A stretch of 64,000 nt of DNA from Heterorhizobium halophytocola (GTDB lineage Bacteria > Pseudomonadota > Alphaproteobacteria > Rhizobiales > Rhizobiaceae), in NCBI RefSeq assembly GCF_017873095.1, contig NZ_JAGGJU010000007.1, forward strand, positions 234,941 to 298,940, given 5' to 3'. The position numbers and the translations under genes are program-made. This document shows, piece by piece, positions 8,330 through 18,328 of the stretch. The notes below the pieces were generated by a model. It saw only the letters and a list, made by a program, of their open reading frames with translations. It was not told where the DNA came from and ran no database searches. Position 1 is the first letter of the stretch. Each line of letters starts with the position of its first letter.

Positions 8330-9322
8330 TCAGCTCTCGGCGACTTCCGCCACGTCGTAGACATAGGTCGTCGAGCAGAACTCGCAGGTGACCGAGATCT
8401 TGCCGTCATCGTCCTGGCTCGCCTCGATCTCCTCGGCGGAGAAACCGCCGAGCACGCCGCTGATCTTGTCCCGCGAACATTGGCAGCGATCATAGACGGT
8501 GTTCGGCTCGTAAACCCGCACGCCGCGCTCATGGAACAGGCGAAACAGCAGCCGTTCGGTTCCGACCAGCGGGTCGACCAGTTCGTCGGTGTCGATCGTC
8601 TCGACCAGCATGCGGGCCTCTTCCCAGCCATTGTCGACCACGAGATCCTGCGGCCGCTCATCGCCGTCGCCGCCGTGCAGATCGGGCTGGCGCATACGCT
8701 CTGGCGCCTCGGGCAGGAACTGCGCGATCAGGCCGCCGGCACGCCATGTATGGCGCGGATTGCCCTTTTCGTCGCGGTCGTAGAGCTCTGCGGCGCTGAG
8801 GCGAACCCGGGTCGGGATCTGCTCCGACTGGCGGAAATAGACGCCGGCGATTTCCTCGAGCGTCGAACCGTCGAGCGGCACGATTCCCTGATAGGGCTGG
8901 GTGTAGCCGCCCTGGTCGATGGTGAACGCGAGGATGCCGGTGCCGAGCAGCTGTTCCGGCGTCGCGGCATCCGCCGCCACGGCCTTGGCGAGCGCGTCCT
9001 CGTCGAAACGGGCATAGGCGCGCACGCCGTCCGGCGTGGTGAAATCGGCAACCAGCAGATCGACGGGACCGTCGCTCTTGGTCTGCACGGTGAACTTGCC
9101 CTCGAATTTCAACGAGGTGCCGATCAGCACCGTCAGCACGATGGCTTCGGCCAGCAGCCGGGCAACTGCCGGCGGATACTGGTGGCGATCGAGGATGTCG
9201 GTCACCAGGGGCCCCAGCTGGACCGCCCGGCCACGCACGTCGAGACCTTCCACCTGGAAGGGGACAACCCTGTCGTCGCCGGCGAAACCAAATTCGCCGA
9301 GTTCGCTATTCTTGTCTGCCAT
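8330..9322 (-). CDS. hslO: Hsp33 redox-regulated chaperone
   Basis: A 330-residue cytoplasmic holdase chaperone activated by oxidation. The C-terminus holds the four zinc-binding cysteines as CQC and, about 40 residues later, CEFC. The N-terminal domain has the family features LVTDILDRHQYPP and QTKSDGPVDLLVADF. It is the last gene of an apparent argD-argF-hslO unit on the minus strand, with about 160 bp between argF and hslO. Confidence 0.94.
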   Translation of the reverse strand: MADKNSELGEFGFAGDDRVVPFQVEGLDVRGRAVQLGPLVTDILDRHQYPPAVARLLAEAIVLTVLIGTSLKFEGKFTVQTKSDGPVDLLVADFTTPDGVRAYARFDEDALAKAVAADAATPEQLLGTGILAFTIDQGGYTQPYQGIVPLDGSTLEEIAGVYFRQSEQIPTRVRLSAAELYDRDEKGNPRHTWRAGGLIAQFLPEAPERMRQPDLHGGDGDERPQDLVVDNGWEEARMLVETIDTDELVDPLVGTERLLFRLFHERGVRVYEPNTVYDRCQCSRDKISGVLGGFSAEEIEASQDDDGKISVTCEFCSTTYVYDVAEVAES

Positions 9323-9486
9323 GATCTGAACTCCCGGCGCAGACGCGCCAAAAATGACGGGCCAGGCGCCCGTTGATGTCAGCCGCTCACATGGGGAATG
9401 TGGCCGGAAAGGTCAAGCATTCCGTAAATGGCGGATCTCTGGGAGAGGCCCGCCGATCAGGCCCGGCCTGGGGTGCCGCTTGCGCG

Positions 9487-10398
9487 TCAGAGCGCGCCGA
9501 GGCACCACGCCAGGATCGATTTCTGCGCATGCAGCCGGTTTTCGGCTTCGTCGAAGACGACGGACTGCGGCCCGTCGATCACCTCGTTGGTCACCTCTTC
9601 GCCGCGATGGGCCGGCAGGCAGTGGAGGAAGAGGGCATCGTCATGTGCCTTCTTCATCAACGCGCCGTTGACCTGGTAGGGCTGGAAGATGTTGTGACCG
9701 CGCGCCTTGTGCTCCTGGTTCATCGACACCCAGGTGTCGGTGATCACCGCATCGGCATCGGTGACGGCCCGGTCGGCATCGTGGCACAGCATGACATTGC
9801 CGCCATTGTCGCGCGCCCAGTTGAGGATCTTGTCGTCCGGTTCCGAACCCATCGGCACGGCCATGTTCATCCGGTAGCCGAAGCGGGCCGAGCCCTCGAC
9901 CAGCGAATGCAGCACATTGTTGCCGTCGCCGGTCCAGGCCAGTGTCTTGCCGGCGATCGGGCCGCGGTGTTCCTCGAAGGTCATGATATCGGCCATGATC
10001 TGGCAGGGATGCGTCAGGTCCGTCAGGGCGTTGATCACTGGAACGGTTGCGTGCTCCGCCATTTCCAGCAGGCGCGAATGCTCGGTGGTGCGGATCATGA
10101 TCGCATCGACATAGCGCGACAGCACCTTGGCGGTGTCGCCGATCGTCTCCGCGCGGCCGAGCTGCATCTCGGTGCCCGACAGGAACAGTGTTTCGCCGCC
10201 GAGCTGGCGCATGCCGACGTCGAAGGAGACGCGGGTGCGGGTCGACGGCTTTTCGAAGATCATCGCCAGCATCTTGCCGGCAAGCGGCTTTCCGGCGGTT
10301 CCGTCCTTGGTGGCCTTTTTCCGCGAGGCCGCGTCATTGAGGATCGTGCGAAGGTCGGTCGCCGACATGGCGGAGAGATCGAGAAAATGCTTGGCCAT
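9487..10398 (-). CDS. argF: Ornithine carbamoyltransferase, anabolic
   Basis: A 303-residue enzyme making citrulline from ornithine and carbamoyl phosphate in arginine biosynthesis. Diagnostic motifs are [11 protein letters not shown] (carbamoyl phosphate binding), HPCQIMAD, and [11 protein letters not shown], which holds the catalytic Cys. The length fits anabolic ArgF. It starts 14 bp downstream of the argD stop, which indicates co-transcription. Confidence 0.95.
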   Translation of the reverse strand: MAKHFLDLSAMSATDLRTILNDAASRKKATKDGTAGKPLAGKMLAMIFEKPSTRTRVSFDVGMRQLGGETLFLSGTEMQLGRAETIGDTAKVLSRYVDAIMIRTTEHSRLLEMAEHATVPVINALTDLTHPCQIMADIMTFEEHRGPIAGKTLAWTGDGNNVLHSLVEGSARFGYRMNMAVPMGSEPDDKILNWARDNGGNVMLCHDADRAVTDADAVITDTWVSMNQEHKARGHNIFQPYQVNGALMKKAHDDALFLHCLPAHRGEEVTNEVIDGPQSVVFDEAENRLHAQKSILAWCLGAL

Positions 10399-10412
10399 TC
10401 CGTGAGTACCCG

Positions 10413-11618
10413 TCAGCCGTGAAGGCTCTTCTTTTCGTCTTCAATCATCAGGCTTTCGGCGGCCTGTTCGATGCGGTGGAGGGCTTCGCGCGCCTCTTCT
10501 GCTGTGGTCGTCAGCGGCGGCAGCAGCCGGATCACGTTCTCGCCCGCGCCGACCGCCAGCATGTGCTGGTCACGCATGGCGCCGAGAAGGTCGGCAAAGG
10601 GCACCTTGGCCTTGATACCGAGCATCAGGCCCTGGCCGCGAATGTCCTCGATGATATCCGGAAAGCGGTCCTTCAGCGCTTCGAGACCCTGGCGCATGAC
10701 CAGCGCCACGTCTTGAACATGCTGCAGAAAGCCGTCTTCGAGCACCACGTCGAGCACGGCATTGCCGACCGCCATGCCGAGCGGGTTGCCGCCATAGGTC
10801 GAGCCGTGCGTGCCCTTGACCATGCCGGAGGCCGCCTCGTCGGTGGCAAGGCAGGCACCCAACGGATAGCCGCCGCCGATGCCCTTGGCGATCGCCATGA
10901 TATCGGGCGTGATGCCCGACCATTCATGGGCGAAGAACTTGCCGGTGCGGCCGACGCCCGACTGCACCTCGTCGAGGATCAGGAGCAGGCCGTTATCGTC
11001 GCAAAGCGTGCGCAGTTCGCGCATGATATCGGAGGGCACCAGGCGAATGCCGCCTTCACCCTGTACCGGTTCGATCAGGATGGCGGCCGTCGCATCGGTG
11101 ATTGCGGCCTTCAGTGCGTCCATATCGCCGAGCGGGACCTGGTCGAAGCCGGGTGCCTTGGGGCCGAAGCCTTCGAGATATTTCTCCTGGCCGCCGGCGG
11201 CGATCGTCGCGATCGTGCGGCCGTGGAAGGCGCCCTCGAAGGTGATGATGTGGAATTTTTCCGGATGCCCCTTGGCAAACTGATAGCGACGCGCGGTCTT
11301 GATCGCGCATTCCAGTGCCTCGGCACCCGAGTTGGTGAAGAACACCTTGTCGGCGAAGGTCGCCGCGGTCAGCCGCGCGGCGAAGGTTTCCTGGCCGGGG
11401 ATGTCATAGAGGTTCGACAGGTGCCAGAGCTTGTCGGCCTGGTCCTTCAATGCCGAGACCAGATGCGGGTGCGCGTGGCCGAGCGAGTTGACGGCGATGC
11501 CGGCTGCAAAGTCGAGATAGCGCTCGCCGCTTTCCGTGATCAGCCAGACCCCTTCACCTCGCTCGAAGCGCAGGGGAGCGCGAGCGTAAGTCTGATAGAG
11601 CGGCGATGCCTCGGCCAT
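10413..11618 (-). CDS. argD: Acetylornithine aminotransferase
   Basis: A 401-residue class III PLP aminotransferase of arginine biosynthesis. It shows [18 protein letters not shown], the [15 protein letters not shown] motif with the PLP-nitrogen Asp, and the Schiff-base Lys in [16 protein letters not shown]. The ATG at 11618 is preceded at good spacing by AAGGAGTTT, which settles the start against a longer upstream frame. It is the first gene of argD-argF-hslO. Confidence 0.94.
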   Translation of the reverse strand: MAEASPLYQTYARAPLRFERGEGVWLITESGERYLDFAAGIAVNSLGHAHPHLVSALKDQADKLWHLSNLYDIPGQETFAARLTAATFADKVFFTNSGAEALECAIKTARRYQFAKGHPEKFHIITFEGAFHGRTIATIAAGGQEKYLEGFGPKAPGFDQVPLGDMDALKAAITDATAAILIEPVQGEGGIRLVPSDIMRELRTLCDDNGLLLILDEVQSGVGRTGKFFAHEWSGITPDIMAIAKGIGGGYPLGACLATDEAASGMVKGTHGSTYGGNPLGMAVGNAVLDVVLEDGFLQHVQDVALVMRQGLEALKDRFPDIIEDIRGQGLMLGIKAKVPFADLLGAMRDQHMLAVGAGENVIRLLPPLTTTAEEAREALHRIEQAAESLMIEDEKKSLHG

Positions 11619-11700
11619 AGCGGTAAACTCCTTGCGGCAGGCTGATGAACTTCTGCAGGATCTGGATCGGCAGGCGGCTTGCGACGCCCTGGAAATCAAA

Positions 11701-11754
11701 AATGCCGCCTTGCGGCGGCGTTCGCACTATCATCGTTTCCCGCTAACCTGTCAA
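11701..11754 (-). promoter_or_regulatory. Predicted promoter of argD with a 5'-terminal hairpin
   Basis: On the minus strand TTGACA (11754-11749) is separated by 17 bases from GATAGT (11731-11726), a good sigma-70-type match. Transcription would begin near 11721. The next bases form the GC-rich hairpin GCCGCC-GCAA-GGCGGC (11719-11704) followed by ATTTTTG. The hairpin would therefore sit at or close to the 5' end of the argD mRNA, either as a stabilising structure or as an early terminator. Confidence 0.5.
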
Positions 11755-12050
11755 TAAACCTCGGGGTTTCGCCGATTTTTTTGGTTTTGAGCTGTTTCGC
11801 TCTGCCGCCGGCCGGAGCTTTTGCGCTTGACCTGGCGCGCCAGCAAGTTGGGGAAAACTCGCAATTCGATTCGCGATGATTCCACCGACTCTTGTCACGG
11901 AGTCAGCCCGGCACTAGGTTAATAACAGATTGCTAGACTGCATGCGGCGGAACTAGTCACCGACAGTAACGAGGTAGTTTTTGCTTCGGAGTCTTCCGAG
12001 GCAACGGTGAGGGATTCTGCCATAAGAAGCCTGAAAGGCGGAGAATTGGC
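11755..12050. promoter_or_regulatory. Intergenic region upstream of gcrA with a cluster of GANTC (CcrM) sites
   Basis: No gene is visible between the argD promoter and gcrA. Six GANTC sites lie at 11868, 11878, 11887, 11900, 11989 and 12013, where about one would be expected by chance in 150 bp. GANTC is the target of the cell-cycle methylase CcrM, and GcrA recognises methylated GANTC in Caulobacter. The cluster is therefore a likely cell-cycle control region for gcrA. Confidence 0.6.
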
Positions 12051-12578
12051 ATGAATTGGACAGATGAGCGCGTCGAAAGACTTACGAAATTATGGGCCGA
12101 AGGCCTGAGCGCAAGTCAGATTGCCGCCCAGCTCGGCGGCGTTAGTCGAAATGCCGTGATCGGCAAGGTGCACCGGCTCAACCTGCCGGGACGCGTCAAG
12201 GCCGGCGGCAATGCGGCACCGGCGCGCACGCCCAAGCGCACCTCGACGGCACCGGCGCGTCCCGCCACCTTCGCGCCCCGCGCCCCGGCTCGCCCGGCGG
12301 CACGTCCGGTTGGCAGCGAGATGGTGAAGGAGAGCTCCGAAGTTCAGCCTTACGTCGAGCCGACCTACCGGCCCGGTCGTGACGTGGTCGTGCCGATCTC
12401 GCGCAAGCTTATCCTGACGGAACTGACCGAGCGCACCTGCAAGTGGCCGATCGGTGATCCGATCAAGGACGACTTCCATTTCTGCGGCTGCGAAGCCCAG
12501 GAAGCATCCCCCTATTGCTCCTATCATGCCAAGCTCGCCTATCAGCCGGTTTCCGATCGCCGCAAGACGGCACGCTGA
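12051..12578 (+). CDS. gcrA: GcrA cell-cycle regulator
   Basis: A 175-residue alphaproteobacterial transcription factor that works with sigma-70 at CcrM-methylated promoters. The N-terminal 45 residues are the defining helix-turn-helix (MNWTDERVERLTKLWAEG, then SRNAVIGKVHRLNLPGR). A Pro/Ala-rich linker of about 60 residues follows. The C-terminal domain has TERTCKWPIGDP, then CGC and PYCSYH. It is monocistronic, with a GANTC-rich upstream region and a strong terminator downstream. Confidence 0.96.
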   Translation: MNWTDERVERLTKLWAEGLSASQIAAQLGGVSRNAVIGKVHRLNLPGRVKAGGNAAPARTPKRTSTAPARPATFAPRAPARPAARPVGSEMVKESSEVQPYVEPTYRPGRDVVVPISRKLILTELTERTCKWPIGDPIKDDFHFCGCEAQEASPYCSYHAKLAYQPVSDRRKTAR

Positions 12579-12607
12579 TCTGACGACACGCACAGGATGT
12601 ATACGGG

Positions 12608-12630
12608 AACGGGCCGCAGGGCCCGTTTTT
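12608..12630 (+). terminator. Intrinsic terminator of gcrA
   Basis: AACGGGCC (12608-12615), loop GCAG, GGCCCGTT (12620-12627) and a T run. Confidence 0.85.
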
Positions 12631-12702
12631 GCGTTTCTGGCGCAGCTCGCCGGAGGTTTTGAGGCGCGCTGCCGGACATCGACAAGCGGGCAAACGCAAA
12701 AG

Positions 12703-12728
12703 GAGCCGGCTGTGGGACAGGCCGGCTC
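12703..12728 (-). terminator. Probable terminator of the pst-pho operon downstream of phoB
   Basis: GAGCCGGC and GCCGGCTC form a perfect 8-bp stem with a 10-base loop, followed on the minus strand by CTTTTG. It lies 43 bp beyond the phoB stop codon. Confidence 0.55.
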
Positions 12729-12770
12729 TTGTTCGATCGTGGTGTGGCCGGTGTCAGGATTCCGCCGGTG

Positions 12771-13454
12771 TCAGGATTCCATCGAGTAGCCAGCACCGCG
12801 CACGGTGCGGATCACATCCTGCATGCTGGAAAAATTGAGCGCCTTCCTCAGGCGGCCGACATGCACGTCGACAGTGCGCTCGTCGACATAGATGTCGTGG
12901 CCCCAGACGCCATCGAGCAGCTGCGAGCGGGAAAACACCCGACCGGGCGACGCCATCAGGAATTCCAGCAACCGGAATTCGGTTGGCCCAAGACGCACTT
13001 CGCGGCTCTTGCGATGGACGCGATGGGTTTCCCGGTCGAGTTCGATGTCACCGCAGCGTAGCACCGAGGACAGCACCTCGGGACGTGCACGCCGCAGCAT
13101 CGCCTTGACGCGTGCCATCAGTTCCGGCGTCGAGAACGGCTTGACGACATAGTCGTCGGCGCCGGTCGCAAGGCCGCGAACCCGCTCGCTTTCCTCGCCG
13201 CGGGCCGTCAGCATGATGATCGGCAACCGCTCGGTTTCCGAACGTGTCCGCAGCCGGCGGCACAGCTCGATGCCGGAGACGCCCGGCAGCATCCAGTCGA
13301 GGATCAGCAGATCGGGTACGCGTTCCTGCAAGCGAATTTCAGCCTCGTCGCCCCGCAGGATCGTCTCGACTTCGTAGCCTTCGGCTTCCAGGTTGTAACG
13401 AAGCAGGACGCTGAGGGCCTCTTCGTCTTCAACCACTGCAATTTTGGGATGCAT
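12771..13454 (-). CDS. phoB: Phosphate regulon response regulator PhoB
   Basis: A 227-residue OmpR-type regulator. The receiver domain (residues 1-120) has the acidic pair ED in AVVEDEE, phosphoacceptor Asp53 in LILDWMLPG, and the Lys in DDYVVKPFS. The C-terminal winged helix has RLGPTEFRLLEFLM and DERTVDVHVGRLRKAL. It activates Pho-box promoters when phosphorylated by PhoR. I chose the ATG at 13454 (MHPKIAVVED), which matches the usual N-terminus; a GTG five codons upstream (13469) is possible. It ends the phoR-to-phoB series on the minus strand, 34 bp after phoU. Confidence 0.95.
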   Translation of the reverse strand: MHPKIAVVEDEEALSVLLRYNLEAEGYEVETILRGDEAEIRLQERVPDLLILDWMLPGVSGIELCRRLRTRSETERLPIIMLTARGEESERVRGLATGADDYVVKPFSTPELMARVKAMLRRARPEVLSSVLRCGDIELDRETHRVHRKSREVRLGPTEFRLLEFLMASPGRVFSRSQLLDGVWGHDIYVDERTVDVHVGRLRKALNFSSMQDVIRTVRGAGYSMES

Positions 13455-13488
13455 CGAACTTAAAACCACTTGTGGACGAACGGGATGC

Positions 13489-14199
13489 TTACTCTTCGGC
13501 GCCGAAACTCGACGTCAGGTCTTCCTTCGGACGCTCGCCTTCGGGCGGTGCGCCGGTGGTCATGTAATAGATCGTCTCGGCGATATTGGTGGCGTGGTCA
13601 CCGACGCGCTCGATGTTTTTCGCGCAGAACAGCAGATGCGTGCATGTCGTGATATTGCGCGGATCTTCCATCATGTAGGTCAGCAGTTCGCGGAACAGCG
13701 AGGTATACATTGCGTCGATTTCCTCGTCGCGATCGCGGATCGACTTGGCCTTCTCGGCCGAACGGGTCGAGTAGACGTCGAGCACTTCCTTCAGCTGCAG
13801 AAGCGCCAGTTCCGAGAGGTGTTCCAGGCCGCGGGCGAGCTTGCGCGGGACGCCGGTGCCCTGCACAGCCATGACCCGCTTGGCGTTGTTCTTGCCCATG
13901 TCGCCGACGCGCTCGAGGTCGCTTGCGATACGAAGGGCGCCGATGATCTCGCGAAGGTCGGCGGCAACCGGCTGGCGGCGGGCGATCACGATCACCGCCT
14001 TTTCACCGATGTCGAGTTCCGCGGCATCCATGACCACATCGTCGGAGATCACCTTTTGAGCGAGTGCCGCATCGGTATTGACCAGCGCCTTGACGCTGTC
14101 CGCCACCATCTGCTCGGCCATGCCGCCCATCTCCGAAATGCGCCGCATCAGATATTGCAGCTCTTCATCGAATGCGGACAGGAGATGGGTTGAAGCCAT
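13489..14199 (-). CDS. phoU: PhoU phosphate signalling protein
   Basis: A 236-residue all-helical protein made of two PhoU repeats. Each carries the metal-site pattern: ARRQPVAADLREIIGALRIASDLERVGDMGKN in the first half and TCTHLLFCAKNIERVGDHATNIAE in the second (quoted in part; residues about 75-105 and 175-200). PhoU links the PstSCAB transporter to PhoR and represses the regulon when phosphate is sufficient. It lies between pstB and phoB, the canonical order. Confidence 0.95.
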   Translation of the reverse strand: MASTHLLSAFDEELQYLMRRISEMGGMAEQMVADSVKALVNTDAALAQKVISDDVVMDAAELDIGEKAVIVIARRQPVAADLREIIGALRIASDLERVGDMGKNNAKRVMAVQGTGVPRKLARGLEHLSELALLQLKEVLDVYSTRSAEKAKSIRDRDEEIDAMYTSLFRELLTYMMEDPRNITTCTHLLFCAKNIERVGDHATNIAETIYYMTTGAPPEGERPKEDLTSSFGAEE

Positions 14200-14262
14200 T
14201 GTCGTTCCTTCCAGATGTTTCTACCAGCCGGGTTGTCCGGCGTGCCAGGCCTCAAGCGATCA

Positions 14263-15066
14263 TCAGCCGAAGCGGCCGGTCACATAGTCCTGGGTGCGCT
14301 TTTCCTTGGGCGAGGTGAAGATCTTGGCGGTCTCGTCGAATTCGACCAGTTCGCCCAGATACATGAAGGCAGTCTGGCGCGATACGCGGGCAGCCTGCTG
14401 CATGTTGTGCGTGACGATCACGATGGTGTAGTCGGCACGAAGCTCGTCGATCAGTTCCTCGATCTTGGCCGTCGACAGCGGGTCGAGCGCCGAGGCCGGC
14501 TCGTCGAGCAGGATGATCTCCGGCTTGACTGCCACGGTGCGGGCGATGCACAGGCGCTGCTGCTGGCCGCCGGACAGGCTGAGGCCGCTGGCATGCAGCT
14601 TGTCCTTGACCTCGCCCCAGAGCGCCGCACGGGTGAGCGCGGCTTCCACGCGGCCGTCCATCTCGCTCTTGCTGAGTTTTTCATAGAGACGGACCCCGAA
14701 GGCGATGTTTTCATAGATCGACATCGGGAACGGTGTCGGCTTCTGGAACACCATGCCGACCTTGGTGCGCAGCAGATTGAGGTCCTGCGAACGGTCGAGA
14801 ATGTTCTGGCCGTCGACCAGCACTTCGCCCTCGGCGCGCTGCTTGGGGTACAGTTCGTAGATGCGGTTCAGCACGCGCAGCAGGGTCGACTTGCCGCAGC
14901 CCGAGGGACCGATAAAGGCCGTGACGCTGCGCTCCGGCAGTTGAAGGCTGATGTCCTTCAGGGCCCGGGCGCCGCCATAGTAGAAGTTGAGATTCTTGAT
15001 CTCGATCTTGGCTTTGTCCGCTGTCTTCTGCGGGGCGATTTTGTCAAGCGATACCATTTGGGTCAT
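14263..15066 (-). CDS. pstB: Phosphate ABC transporter ATP-binding protein PstB
   Basis: A 267-residue cytoplasmic ATPase of the PstSCAB importer. Walker A is GPSGCGKST, the ABC signature is LSGGQQQR, and Walker B is [13 protein letters not shown], with the switch His in VTHNMQQA. The start overlaps the pstA stop by 4 bp (ATGA), indicating translational coupling. Confidence 0.96.
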   Translation of the reverse strand: MTQMVSLDKIAPQKTADKAKIEIKNLNFYYGGARALKDISLQLPERSVTAFIGPSGCGKSTLLRVLNRIYELYPKQRAEGEVLVDGQNILDRSQDLNLLRTKVGMVFQKPTPFPMSIYENIAFGVRLYEKLSKSEMDGRVEAALTRAALWGEVKDKLHASGLSLSGGQQQRLCIARTVAVKPEIILLDEPASALDPLSTAKIEELIDELRADYTIVIVTHNMQQAARVSRQTAFMYLGELVEFDETAKIFTSPKEKRTQDYVTGRFG

Positions 15067-15905
15067 CGATCCTCTCTACGCCCGGTCAGGCTACGGGAAA
15101 CAACGCTGAGTGCCAGGACCGTGAACGTGATGATAAGGGCGCCGGTCCAGGCGAGCTGCTGCCATTCTTTGTATGGGCTCAAGGCAAACTGGAAGATGGT
15201 GACCGGAAGGCTCGCCATCGGTGCATTGAGATTGGAGCTCCAGAACTGGTTGCTGAGCGCAGTGAAAAGCAGGGGTGCCGTCTCGCCCGAGATGCGGGCG
15301 ACGGCAAGCAGGACGCCGGTGACGATACCGGAGAGCGCTGCGCGATAGGCGACCGAGCGGATCACGATCCAGCGCGGCGCGCCGATGGCGGTACCGGCTT
15401 CGCGCAGGCTGTTCGGTACCAGCATCAGCATGTCCTCCGTCGTGCGGACCACGACCGGGATCACCAGCACGGCAAGGGCGAAGGCACCGGCGATCGCCGA
15501 GAAATGGCCCATCGGCCGCACCACCAGTTCGTAGATGAACAGGCCGATGATGATCGACGGCGCCGACAGCAGGATGTCGTTGATGAAGCGCACGACCATG
15601 GTCAGCTTGGAGAAGCGGCCATATTCGGCCATGTAAGTGCCGGCCAGAATGCCGATCGGCGTGCCGACGATGACGGCGATGACGGTCATCACCAGACTGC
15701 CGACGATCGCGTTCAGCAGGCCGCCTTCGGCGCCCGGCGGCGGTGTCATCTCGGTGAAGACCGCAATCGAGAGCCCGGCGATACCCTTGTAGACCAGGGC
15801 GCCGAGGATCAGGGCCAGCCAGGCGAGGCCGATGGCAGCCGCGATGACGCAGAGCGTCATCATCGTCGCATTCTTGCGCTTGCGGCGGGAATGGATAGCG
15901 CTCAT
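15063..15905 (-). CDS. pstA: Phosphate ABC transporter permease PstA
   Basis: A 280-residue inner-membrane permease with about six helices, beginning with the segment [19 protein letters not shown] after a basic N-terminus. The coupling-loop (EAA) region includes [19 protein letters not shown], typical of PstA. It pairs with PstC and is coupled at its 3' end to pstB. Confidence 0.95.
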   Translation of the reverse strand: MSAIHSRRKRKNATMMTLCVIAAAIGLAWLALILGALVYKGIAGLSIAVFTEMTPPPGAEGGLLNAIVGSLVMTVIAVIVGTPIGILAGTYMAEYGRFSKLTMVVRFINDILLSAPSIIIGLFIYELVVRPMGHFSAIAGAFALAVLVIPVVVRTTEDMLMLVPNSLREAGTAIGAPRWIVIRSVAYRAALSGIVTGVLLAVARISGETAPLLFTALSNQFWSSNLNAPMASLPVTIFQFALSPYKEWQQLAWTGALIITFTVLALSVVSRSLTGRREDR

Positions 15906-15910
15906 CGCTC

Positions 15911-16897
15911 TTAGGCTCCCGATTTCTTTTCGATGCGCATCAGCAGGAAGCGCGCAACCGCAAGGATGATGAAGGTGATGAAGAACAGGATCAGGCCGAG
16001 CGAAATCAGCGAGGACGTGTAGAGCTCGCCGTCCGCCTCGGTGAATTCATTGGCGATCGTCGCCGAAATGGTCGTGCCGGGGGCAAAGATCGAGGCACTG
16101 ATGCGGTGCGCATTGCCGATCACGAAGGTGACCGCCATGGTCTCGCCGAGCGCACGGCCAAGGGCCAGCATCACGCCGCCCATGATCCCGATGCGGGTAT
16201 AGGGAATGACGACGCGGCGCATGACCTCCCAGGTGGTGCAGCCGATGCCGTAGGCCGATTCCTTCAGAACCGAAGGCACCGTGTCGAACACGTCCTTGGT
16301 GATCGAGGTGATGAACGGCAGAATCATGATCGCCAGGATCATCGAGGAGGTCAGAAGGCCGATGCCGTAGGGCGGTCCGGCAAATACGCTGGAGAGCACC
16401 GGCACGTCGGCAAACAGGTTGATGAAAAAGGGCTGGACCGTCGTCTGGATGAACGGGGCGAAGACGAACAGGCCCCAGATGCCATAGATGATCGAGGGGA
16501 TGCCGGCCAGCAACTCGATGGCGATGCCGATCGGGCGGCGCAGCATGCGCGGGCAAAGCTCGGTCAGGAACACGGCGATACCGATGCCGATCGGAACGGC
16601 GATCAGGATGGCGATGGCCGAGGTGACGACGGTGCCGTAGATCGGGGCCAGTGCGCCGAAGCGGTCCTTGGCCGGGTTCCAGGATTCGGTCGTCAGGAAG
16701 GAGAAGCCGAATGTCGACAGCGCCGACCAGGAGCCGACGATCAGCGACAGCGCGACACCACCCAGAAGCAGAAGGACGATGATGGCGGCGGCGCGCGACA
16801 GGTTGAAGAAGATTGCATCGGTGATGGCGAACTGCCGAACCACTTTTTCGCGGCGGTTATCGACCGGCCGTTCTGCACTTGCCAAGGCCATGGGCAT
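15911..16897 (-). CDS. pstC: Phosphate ABC transporter permease PstC
   Basis: A 328-residue inner-membrane permease. Features are the first helix [18 protein letters not shown], the periplasmic stretch [20 protein letters not shown] typical of PstC, and the EAA loop [29 protein letters not shown]-type purines precede the ATG at 16897. The stop is 5 bp before pstA. A hairpin lies between pstS and this gene. Confidence 0.95.
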   Translation of the reverse strand: MPMALASAERPVDNRREKVVRQFAITDAIFFNLSRAAAIIVLLLLGGVALSLIVGSWSALSTFGFSFLTTESWNPAKDRFGALAPIYGTVVTSAIAILIAVPIGIGIAVFLTELCPRMLRRPIGIAIELLAGIPSIIYGIWGLFVFAPFIQTTVQPFFINLFADVPVLSSVFAGPPYGIGLLTSSMILAIMILPFITSITKDVFDTVPSVLKESAYGIGCTTWEVMRRVVIPYTRIGIMGGVMLALGRALGETMAVTFVIGNAHRISASIFAPGTTISATIANEFTEADGELYTSSLISLGLILFFITFIILAVARFLLMRIEKKSGA

Positions 16898-16932
16898 GTC
16901 TTCCCCGGATGAACTGAACTGAAGAAAATGAT

Positions 16933-16966
16933 GAAAGAGGGGCCGCGAACACGCAGCCCCTCTTTC
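16933..16966 (-). terminator. Hairpin between pstS and pstC (likely partial terminator or mRNA 3' stabiliser)
   Basis: GAAAGAGGGGC (16933-16943) and GCCCCTCTTTC (16956-16966) form a perfect 11-bp stem with a 12-base loop. On the minus strand it is followed by ATCATTTTCTTC. It could terminate a share of transcripts after pstS, giving more binding protein than permease. Confidence 0.6.
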
Positions 16967-16975
16967 AGAGCTTGA

Positions 16976-18031
16976 TTACATGGCCGGGAAGAGCGGCTTG
17001 CCGTCTTCGCCAACGATGTCCTTGGCCCACATTTCCTCGACGCTCTTGACGACGCTTTCCGGCATCGCAACGTAGTCGAGTTCGTCGGCCATCTTGCCGC
17101 CGTTCTTGTAGGACCAGTCGAAGAACTTCAGGGCTTCGGTGGTTGCTGCTGCATCCTCGGGCTTTTCGTAAACCAGGATCCAGGTGGCAGCCGTCATCGG
17201 CCAGGATTCAGCGCCCGGCTGGTTGGCGAGGATGACGCCGTAGCCCGGCTGCGAGTTCCAGTCGGCGCTGGCAGCAGCGGCCGCGAAGGCTTCTGCGGTC
17301 GGAGCAACCTTCTTGCCGTCCTTGTTGAGCATGTCGGCATAGGTCATGTTGTTCTGCTTGGCATAGGCGTATTCGACGTAGCCGATGGAGCCAGCCGTCT
17401 GGGCGACGTTGTTGGCAACGCCTTCATTGCCCTTGGCGCCGATGCCGACCGGCCATTCGACAGCCTTGTCTACACCGATCTTTTCCTTCCAGTCGGCGGA
17501 GATGTCGCCGAGATAGTAGGTGAAGTTGTAGGTGGTGCCCGAGCCGTCCGAACGGTGAACGACAGCGATGGCCTGCGACGGCAGCTTGGCATCCGGGTTC
17601 AGCTTCTTGATGGCTTCATCATCCCAGGAGGTGATTTCGCCCATGAAGATCTTGGCGAGCGTTTCGCCGTCGAGAACCAGTTCGCCGGACTTCAGGCCTT
17701 CCACGTTGACGACCGGGACGATGCCGCCCATGACCATCGGGAACTGGGCGAGACCGGCTTCCTTGAGTTCGTCGCCGGACAGCGGAGCGTCGGATGCGCC
17801 GAAGGTCACGGTCTTGGCCTTGATCTGCTTGATGCCGCCGCCGGAGCCGATCGACTGGTAGTTCAGGCCGTTGCCGGTCTCGGTCTTGTAGGCGTCGGCC
17901 CACTTTGCGTAGATCGGGTAGGGGAAGGTGGCGCCGGCGCCGGAGATGTCGGCAGCCTGAGCGAAGGTCGACAGGAAGCTGGCGGAAGCCAGGACTGCGG
18001 CGTAGGCAATCGGGCGAATGATGTGTTTCAT
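16976..18031 (-). CDS. pstS: Phosphate-binding periplasmic protein PstS
   Basis: A 351-residue periplasmic binding protein. The N-terminus ([19 protein letters not shown], then LSTFAQA) is a signal peptide with cleavage before [18 protein letters not shown], the standard mature PstS start. Phosphate-contacting loops include [10 protein letters not shown] and [23 protein letters not shown] ribosome site precedes the ATG at 18031; the frame extends further upstream but would bury the signal peptide. A three-repeat Pho box lies about 210 bp upstream. Confidence 0.96.
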   Translation of the reverse strand: MKHIIRPIAYAAVLASASFLSTFAQAADISGAGATFPYPIYAKWADAYKTETGNGLNYQSIGSGGGIKQIKAKTVTFGASDAPLSGDELKEAGLAQFPMVMGGIVPVVNVEGLKSGELVLDGETLAKIFMGEITSWDDEAIKKLNPDAKLPSQAIAVVHRSDGSGTTYNFTYYLGDISADWKEKIGVDKAVEWPVGIGAKGNEGVANNVAQTAGSIGYVEYAYAKQNNMTYADMLNKDGKKVAPTAEAFAAAAASADWNSQPGYGVILANQPGAESWPMTAATWILVYEKPEDAAATTEALKFFDWSYKNGGKMADELDYVAMPESVVKSVEEMWAKDIVGEDGKPLFPAM

Positions 18032-18238
18032 TGAGGTGCTCCTCTTGGGAATATCAAAACCGGCTTCAACGCCGGTTAGCGGTGCCGTCACAGGCCGGAA
18101 CCATGTGCGACGAATAGGCGGTCTGTTCGAGCCGACTGCAGGACTTCGTCTTGGCTGTCATGCAGGCCTCCCCACTTGCTTTCGTCGTACATCCGGCGCC
18201 CGGCAAGACCTTCTTAGTCCCTGTTCCACCGCCGTTTT

Positions 18239-18267
18239 ATGTCACTTCAATGAAACATTTATGACAG
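18239..18267 (-). promoter_or_regulatory. Pho box (three 7-bp repeats) upstream of pstS
   Basis: Read on the minus strand: CTGTCAT, 4 bases, GTTTCAT, 4 bases, GTGACAT. These are three direct 7-mers at 11-bp spacing matching the PhoB consensus CTGTCAT, placed upstream of pstS and transcribed with it. Confidence 0.85.
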
Positions 18268-18328
18268 ATCATGTCATTGAATTATATGATGAAAATTACG
18301 GAGTGCAAAATTGCACGATCGTTTTGTG

